From CAYWNA01 sp964459305 (lineage in GTDB: Bacteria; Planctomycetota; Planctomycetia; Pirellulales; Pirellulaceae): a DNA stretch of 18,168 bases. Every line of letters starts with the position of its first letter. Position 1 is the first letter of the stretch. The stretch spans positions 1-18,168 of the forward strand of contig CAYWNA010000267.1 in the NCBI GenBank assembly GCA_964459305.1, in the 5' to 3' direction. The notes beneath the pieces were generated by a model that did not search any database, was not told the DNA's origin, and was given only the letters and a program-made list of their open reading frames with translations. A program made the position numbers and the translations under genes. This document shows, in pieces, positions 14,898 through 18,168 of the stretch.

Positions 14898-15347
14898 GGA
14901 ATATTTCCCCCCAATGTGTTAAGATCCGATTTGTTAGATCGACCGCTACATCCGTCAAGTGTAGAAACTTTCGCATATCCGGAAAATTTTCACCACGGCC
15001 CCGGAGTTACCTATGCCTCGCAGGCTTCCATGACGCCCTAGATTACATGCGATTTGATCCCGTCAGAATGTAGGGGTGAGGAGGAGAGGTTCGCCCCTAT
15101 CGCCGCTTCAAGGCTGTTTCAGCAAAGTCAGAATATGGACCCGGCCGAACGTCGGCGAAGCGGAAACACTCGAAGTCATCAAGCCTGATGCGATCACTCA
15201 CCAATGCGAGCTGGAAGAGCGCAGGGCCAATGTCGAAGACGCAGCCACGGATGGACAAACTTTCGAATCGTCGCGAAAAGCGAAATCACCCGACGATTTT
15301 GCATTGCGTCTGCGAGTTGCGATGCTAGCAAGTTCGACACCTTCTCG
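14898..15347. other. 450-base region of uncertain content
   Basis: The left part holds the barrel-gene leader and promoter. Between 15097 and 15285 both strands stay open. The minus frame, without a start codon, reads protein-like ('FESLSIRGCVFDIGPALF', 'VSDRIRLDDFECFRFADV'). The plus frame belongs to a 229-codon ORF (15076-15765) that runs antisense to the two gene fragments to its right. I recognise neither and call no gene; a decayed gene fragment or conserved intergenic element are both possible. Confidence 0.4.
14931..14958 (-). promoter_or_regulatory. Candidate promoter of the barrel gene
   Basis: TTGACG (14953-14958), 16 bases, TAACAA (14931-14936) on the minus strand, about 35 bases upstream of the ATG at 14897. 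Good -35, weak -10. Confidence 0.33.
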
Positions 15348-15572
15348 CTACGAACCGAGTTCCTCGACATTCCCTTCTGGATCGGCGTCCTTCACCGTAT
15401 TCGACTCTTCTCCGAGAAAGTCAAACTGTGGTGTCGCAGCTTTCACTTCAACGTTTGTCCAATCGATTGGTGGGGTCGCGGTGTGGATTGGAACTCCGCA
15501 TCGTCGGACGCGGTTTGCGACGTACGCACACACAAGCGAAACGAAAACGATCCCAAAAATGCCCCCCTTGGG
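15348..15572 (-). pseudogene. Fragment of a small single-pass membrane protein (unknown)
   Basis: A minus-strand frame of about 75 codons reading 'PKGGIFGIVFVSLVCAYVAN' followed by 'RVRRCGVPIHTATPPIDWTN' and an acidic C-terminus ending 'GNVEELGS' before TAG. The hydrophobic stretch followed by arginines looks like a true membrane helix with a cytoplasmic anchor. No ATG, GTG or TTG is suitably placed before the helix (the first in-frame GTG lies inside it), and the frame merges upstream into the CHAT-like fragment in a different frame. It therefore looks like a 5'-truncated gene. I do not recognise the family. Confidence 0.4.
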
Positions 15573-15585
15573 TGTAAGTAAACAG

Positions 15586-15753
15586 CAGGTCCATGTGGGC
15601 TTCGAGATACCGTCGCAGGTTCTCGCAGTCGTCTTCCGTCACAAACGGCGTGAAGTCACATTCCGCGCCTTGTGCGATTCCCGCCGCTTTCGTGAACCGG
15701 GCACGGAAGCGGTCGTGAGCCGACGGACTGAAGTGGACTCGGATTTCCTGCAA
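15586..15753 (-). pseudogene. N-terminal remnant of a CHAT-domain-type protein
   Basis: About 56 codons reading 'MQEIRVHFSPSAHDRFRARF' and then 'FTPFVTEDDCENLRRYLEAH', ending near 'MDL'. From memory this resembles the N-terminus of CHAT (caspase-like) proteins in which a 'DDYxxLRWYLEDYMxLP' segment precedes the protease domain. Here the Tyr and Trp of that pattern read Cys and Arg. After 'MDL' the frame loses all resemblance and enters the membrane-protein fragment in another frame. The full family is several hundred residues long, so more than 80 percent would be missing. The start would be TTG at 15753 with no Shine-Dalgarno. Family assignment is moderate. Confidence 0.45.
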
Positions 15754-15968
15754 CGTGATTCATGATCATCTTACGCACTACCTACCACTTGCAAACCCAT
15801 ATATCGAGGGGCTCTTGTCCAGATTTCATGTCACTGCGACGAACATGTGTGGCACCCAGTAGATTTCGTATCCAGTATTCGATAGAATCATGGCATTGCG
15901 GTGGAGCGGCCTGGAAATGTTGGTTTCGGGCAACACGGCAGAGACACTTTTTTGGGGAATTGGGCGAC

Positions 15969-16166
15969 ATGGCAGAAGGCACGATCAAACGGCTCACGGA
16001 CAAAGGTTTTGGGTTCATTAGCACTGGGGGCGACAAGGATATCTTTTTCCACATGTCGGACCTGGAAGACGTAAGGTACGAAGAACTTCAGGAAGGACAA
16101 CGAGTGTCGTTCAATGAAGGAAGCGGACCGAAAGGACCGAGGGCCGAAAACGTGAAACTGGTCTGA
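15969..16166 (+). CDS. csp: Cold-shock domain protein
   Basis: A 65-residue single-domain cold-shock protein that binds single-stranded RNA and DNA. Both RNA-binding motifs are present: RNP1 'KGFGFIS' (12-18) and RNP2 'DIFFHMSD' (24-31). 'QEGQRVSFNEGSGPKGPRAENV' completes the five-stranded barrel. The usual Trp in the first strand (KWFN) is replaced: the protein begins 'MAEGTIKRLTDKGFG', as in many planctomycete, cyanobacterial and deltaproteobacterial members. The ATG at 15969 has GGGGA ten bases upstream. A longer frame back to 15762 is open but its translation is not protein-like. The transcript is monocistronic, plus strand, with a terminator at 16188. The 200-base space upstream may contain a regulatory leader. 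Confidence 0.93.
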   Translation: MAEGTIKRLTDKGFGFISTGGDKDIFFHMSDLEDVRYEELQEGQRVSFNEGSGPKGPRAENVKLV

Positions 16167-16187
16167 ACGCCGAAACACGGCAAACGA

Positions 16188-16216
16188 AATAGGCCGACGA
16201 TTATCGTCGGCCTATT
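16188..16216. terminator. Terminator hairpin between convergent genes
   Basis: AATAGGCCGACGA (16188-16200) pairs perfectly with TCGTCGGCCTATT (16204-16216) around a 3-base loop. On the plus strand it is followed by GGCTTTCTT, and on the minus strand by TCGTTTG. It serves the cold-shock gene and could also stop transcription from the convergent minus-strand genes to the right. Confidence 0.8.
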
Positions 16217-16239
16217 GGCTTTCTTGCCGATGTGATGGG

Positions 16240-16407
16240 CTACTCGCTGGTCAGCTGCCAGACCAAGGACTTTGCATGGGACGACACGCCATTGAACGTG
16301 ACGCCTCGCGTGGGCCGATCGGCGCCGTTTGCGACGAGTGAGCCACAAACAGCGATTGACGTAACGAGGAGAACCCGGAGCGTGGGGCAGGCTTCGAGAG
16401 CACTCAT
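16240..16407 (-). CDS. Possible small secreted peptide (55 residues)
   Basis: An ATG at 16407 opens a 55-codon frame with a signal-peptide-like start ('LRVLLVTSIAVCGSLVANG', about residues 10-28). A short polar remainder follows, 'ADRPTRGVTFNGVSSHAKSL', ending 'VWQLTSE'. It begins 45 bases after the serine-hydrolase stop codon on the same strand and ends just before the shared terminator. The ribosome-binding site is weak (AGGA about 15 bases upstream). It may be a genuine small exported protein, the start of a truncated secreted protein, or chance. Confidence 0.35.
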   Translation of the reverse strand: MSALEACPTLRVLLVTSIAVCGSLVANGADRPTRGVTFNGVSSHAKSLVWQLTSE

Positions 16408-16452
16408 GATGGTTTGTCGCGTTCCTGGAAGCTGTTGTATTTCACAAATTGT

Positions 16453-18168
16453 CTACTTGAACTCTTCAAACAGATCATACTCAGGCCACGCTTTCACTTC
16501 ATCCGCCGCTTTGTGGACGAGTACGTCGATAGCGCCGCCGAGATGCGACGCGTGTGGGCTTACGCGGGCATTGAAAAGCACCGCCCAGTTTCGGCCGTCG
16601 TGGCGTCGCACGAGAAGGGCTGCAGTGCCCGGTAGCGATCCGGTATGCCAGCGGTTGAGGTTGCCGTCACCTACCACTCGATTGAGCCAGCCGCAGGAGT
16701 AGTAAACCGACTCTGGTTTTCCCTCTGCATCGTGCCCCGCAAGCCCCGGTGGCCTGGCAGACATTGTGTCGATGCTTCCTTGCTTCAAGATCCTGCAACT
16801 GGCGGGATCGTCGAAGGCACAGGCAAACCGAGCCAGGTCCACGGCTGACCCGATCCATCCGCCGTGAGCGTCCATGGCTTCCAAATGCCACGCACCGTAC
16901 GGCTGTGGAACCTGCTCGTTTAGATCCTCTTCAAACACCGATGGACCTTTGCGGGGGTCGTAGTAACGAACCTCGTCGCCGTGTCGTTCGTCGAGCCTCG
17001 TTTTGCCAATCCGCATCGAGTGGATTCCGAGCGGGGCAAGAACATGATTCCTGACGTAATCCTCGTAGGATTCGCTGGTAACAGCTTCGATCACGCGCCC
17101 CAACAAGCAGTATCCATAGTTGGAGTACGCATACCGCTCGCCCGGTTCAAAGTCCATTCGCTGCCCCAGCATACAGCGAATGACGTCGTTCGATCCGGCA
17201 GGCGATCTAACCTCCAGTGCCTTGGCGAACCTAACGGACTGGAACATGGCGTCGAACGACTTGTCCCGGTCCCAACCTCCCCGGTGCTGGAGAAGATGCC
17301 GGATGGTGATTGCGTCCTGGCGTTTGTCCAGCGCGGCGTCTTTCTCCAGATGGGGTTTATGCTTGAGGATGTCGAACACCTTATCGTCCAGGCTCAGTTT
17401 CTTCCGCTCGACCAGCTGCAACACGGCCACAGCCGTGATGGGTTTCGAGAGGCTTGCGACACGGAAAAGGCTCGTGGGCGTGACCTCTTGCTTCAGCGCG
17501 ATGTCGGCGTAGCCGTACCCACGAGCGTGAACCAAACGTCCTTGCTCGGTCACCGCCAGGGCGACACCCGGAACTTGGTGCGTCTCCATAAACTCTCGGA
17601 TCATCCGATCGAAACTCGCTGTACGTTCGTCGGCCTCGGCGGTGCTGACAGCGGACGGAGCGCTGTCGCGATCGTAGCCGGGCCCTCGAAGAACGCAGCC
17701 CGGGCGAACTCGGGTGAACTCGCCGTCGTCAATCACGATTCGACCGTTCACCAGCACGTATCTGACTCCCTCTGACAGCCGGAGCGGCTCGGCGAATGTC
17801 GCCTGATCCGCGACTTTCTCGTAGTCGAATGCAACGATGTCGGCCGCCAGCCCCTCGGCGATGCGGCCTCGGTCGTATGCCATCACATCGTTGGCGGCCA
17901 CGGCGCTCGCCTGAGCGATGGCCCGTTCGAGCGAAGTGGCTCCACGATCGCGCACATAGATGTCCGCCGTCACCTGCTGGCCTGCGGCCCGCGCCGCTTT
18001 GATCTTGGCGATCGCTTGTTTCATTTTCGGCCAGTTGTCGCGCCCGGCGGCCTTGGGGTGAAAGATGTGCACCGGCACGCCGGCCGAGCGACCGATGCCA
18101 AGAGCCTCGTCGATGGGTAACCGGTCACCGGTCGGTGTTTTGATGTTTTGGCTTGTGTGGACAAGAAA
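16453..18168 (-). CDS. Amidohydrolase/serine beta-lactamase-like fusion, partial
   Basis: 571 residues are visible; the frame is open to the right edge, so the N-terminus is missing. Residues 1-70 match the D-aminoacylase (N-acyl-D-amino-acid deacylase) part of the amidohydrolase superfamily: 'DEALGIGRSAGVPVHIFHPK' with a metal-ligand His, then 'GQQVTADIY'. The sequence next jumps to the C-terminal part of such enzymes ('RGATSLERAIAQASAVAAND', 'DRGRIAEGLAADIVAFD', 'VRYVLVNGRIVIDDGE'). The stretch normally holding the remaining metal ligands and catalytic Asp is absent, but the frame is kept. From about residue 185 a class C beta-lactamase-type serine hydrolase follows with S239-L-S-K242 ('VASLSKPITAV'), 'YAYSNYGYCLLG' (Y-x-N) and 'WHTGSLPG' (HTG in place of KTG). 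The serine-hydrolase half looks intact. It probably acts on peptides or D-amino-acid amides; it has no sign of antibiotic specificity. Confidence 0.85.
   Translation of the reverse strand, partial: FLVHTSQNIKTPTGDRLPIDEALGIGRSAGVPVHIFHPKAAGRDNWPKMKQAIAKIKAARAAGQQVTADIYVRDRGATSLERAIAQASAVAANDVMAYDRGRIAEGLAADIVAFDYEKVADQATFAEPLRLSEGVRYVLVNGRIVIDDGEFTRVRPGCVLRGPGYDRDSAPSAVSTAEADERTASFDRMIREFMETHQVPGVALAVTEQGRLVHARGYGYADIALKQEVTPTSLFRVASLSKPITAVAVLQLVERKKLSLDDKVFDILKHKPHLEKDAALDKRQDAITIRHLLQHRGGWDRDKSFDAMFQSVRFAKALEVRSPAGSNDVIRCMLGQRMDFEPGERYAYSNYGYCLLGRVIEAVTSESYEDYVRNHVLAPLGIHSMRIGKTRLDERHGDEVRYYDPRKGPSVFEEDLNEQVPQPYGAWHLEAMDAHGGWIGSAVDLARFACAFDDPASCRILKQGSIDTMSARPPGLAGHDAEGKPESVYYSCGWLNRVVGDGNLNRWHTGSLPGTAALLVRRHDGRNWAVLFNARVSPHASHLGGAIDVLVHKAADEVKAWPEYDLFEEFK

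Noticed and set aside
15076..15765. 229-codon plus-strand ORF in a region without a strong gene
   Set aside because: The translation is rich in Ser, Arg and Thr with no motif. It runs antisense to the CHAT-like and membrane-helix fragments, which look more protein-like. I note it but do not call it.
15762..15968. N-terminal extension of the cold-shock protein
   Set aside because: The frame is open, but the translation is not protein-like and the ATG at 15969 has a ribosome-binding site and the normal family N-terminus.
1..18168. CRISPR array, tRNA, rRNA, transposase or integrase
   Set aside because: I saw no regularly spaced repeats, no tRNA T-loop/acceptor pattern, no rRNA-like sequence and no recombinase motif on either strand.

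Overview
The window reads as bacterial chromosome with moderately high GC, most likely from a planctomycete (Pirellulales-like). This rests on gene content only: a Lpg1974/BBP7-type outer-membrane barrel with a cysteine cluster, a DoxX protein translationally coupled to a Tat-exported Gfo/Idh/MocA oxidoreductase, a DUF2752 protein, a lineage-type Hsp70 with a low-complexity acidic tail, and a YmdB homologue with a 'GDHIYRRKE' motif. I could run no database search. Nearly all genes lie on the minus strand; the cold-shock gene is the only clear plus-strand gene.

Layout, left to right. (1) 1-1992: remains of two-component signalling genes on the minus strand in three different reading frames: a truncated PilJ-type sensor N-terminus, a histidine-kinase ATPase fragment, and a receiver stub followed by PAS domains running off the left edge. 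(2) 2352-3461: a small K+-channel-like protein with a short FHA-domain protein directly downstream. (3) 3462-3860: non-coding, with palindromic repeats. (4) 3861-5573: an Hsp70-family chaperone. (5) 5779-9404: a likely operon rny (RNase Y), ymdB, DUF2752, lipoprotein. (6) 9405-10344: 940 bases without a convincing gene but rich in hairpins, ending at a clear intrinsic terminator. (7) 10345-13175: the DoxX and Gfo/Idh pair, overlapping by ATGA, with the DoxX start apparently a CTG. (8) 13542-14897: the outer-membrane barrel with its own terminator. (9) 14898-15753: non-coding sequence and two gene fragments (a membrane-protein piece and a CHAT-protein-like N-terminus). (10) 15969-16216: the cold-shock gene and its terminator. 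(11) 16240-18168: a possible small secreted peptide and a partial amidohydrolase/serine-hydrolase fusion that runs off the right edge.

Functionally, rny and ymdB point to RNA turnover. DoxX plus the Tat oxidoreductase look like a membrane/periplasm redox or sugar-modifying pair. The most striking theme is missing internal sequence. The kinase locus has two junctions where domains are absent, the CHAT-like gene is reduced to about 56 codons, and the amidohydrolase lacks its catalytic middle while staying in frame. This is either real gene erosion or collapse in an assembly; read mapping would decide. I did not find a defence island, CRISPR array, transposase, tRNA or rRNA, and I do not claim a wholly new system.
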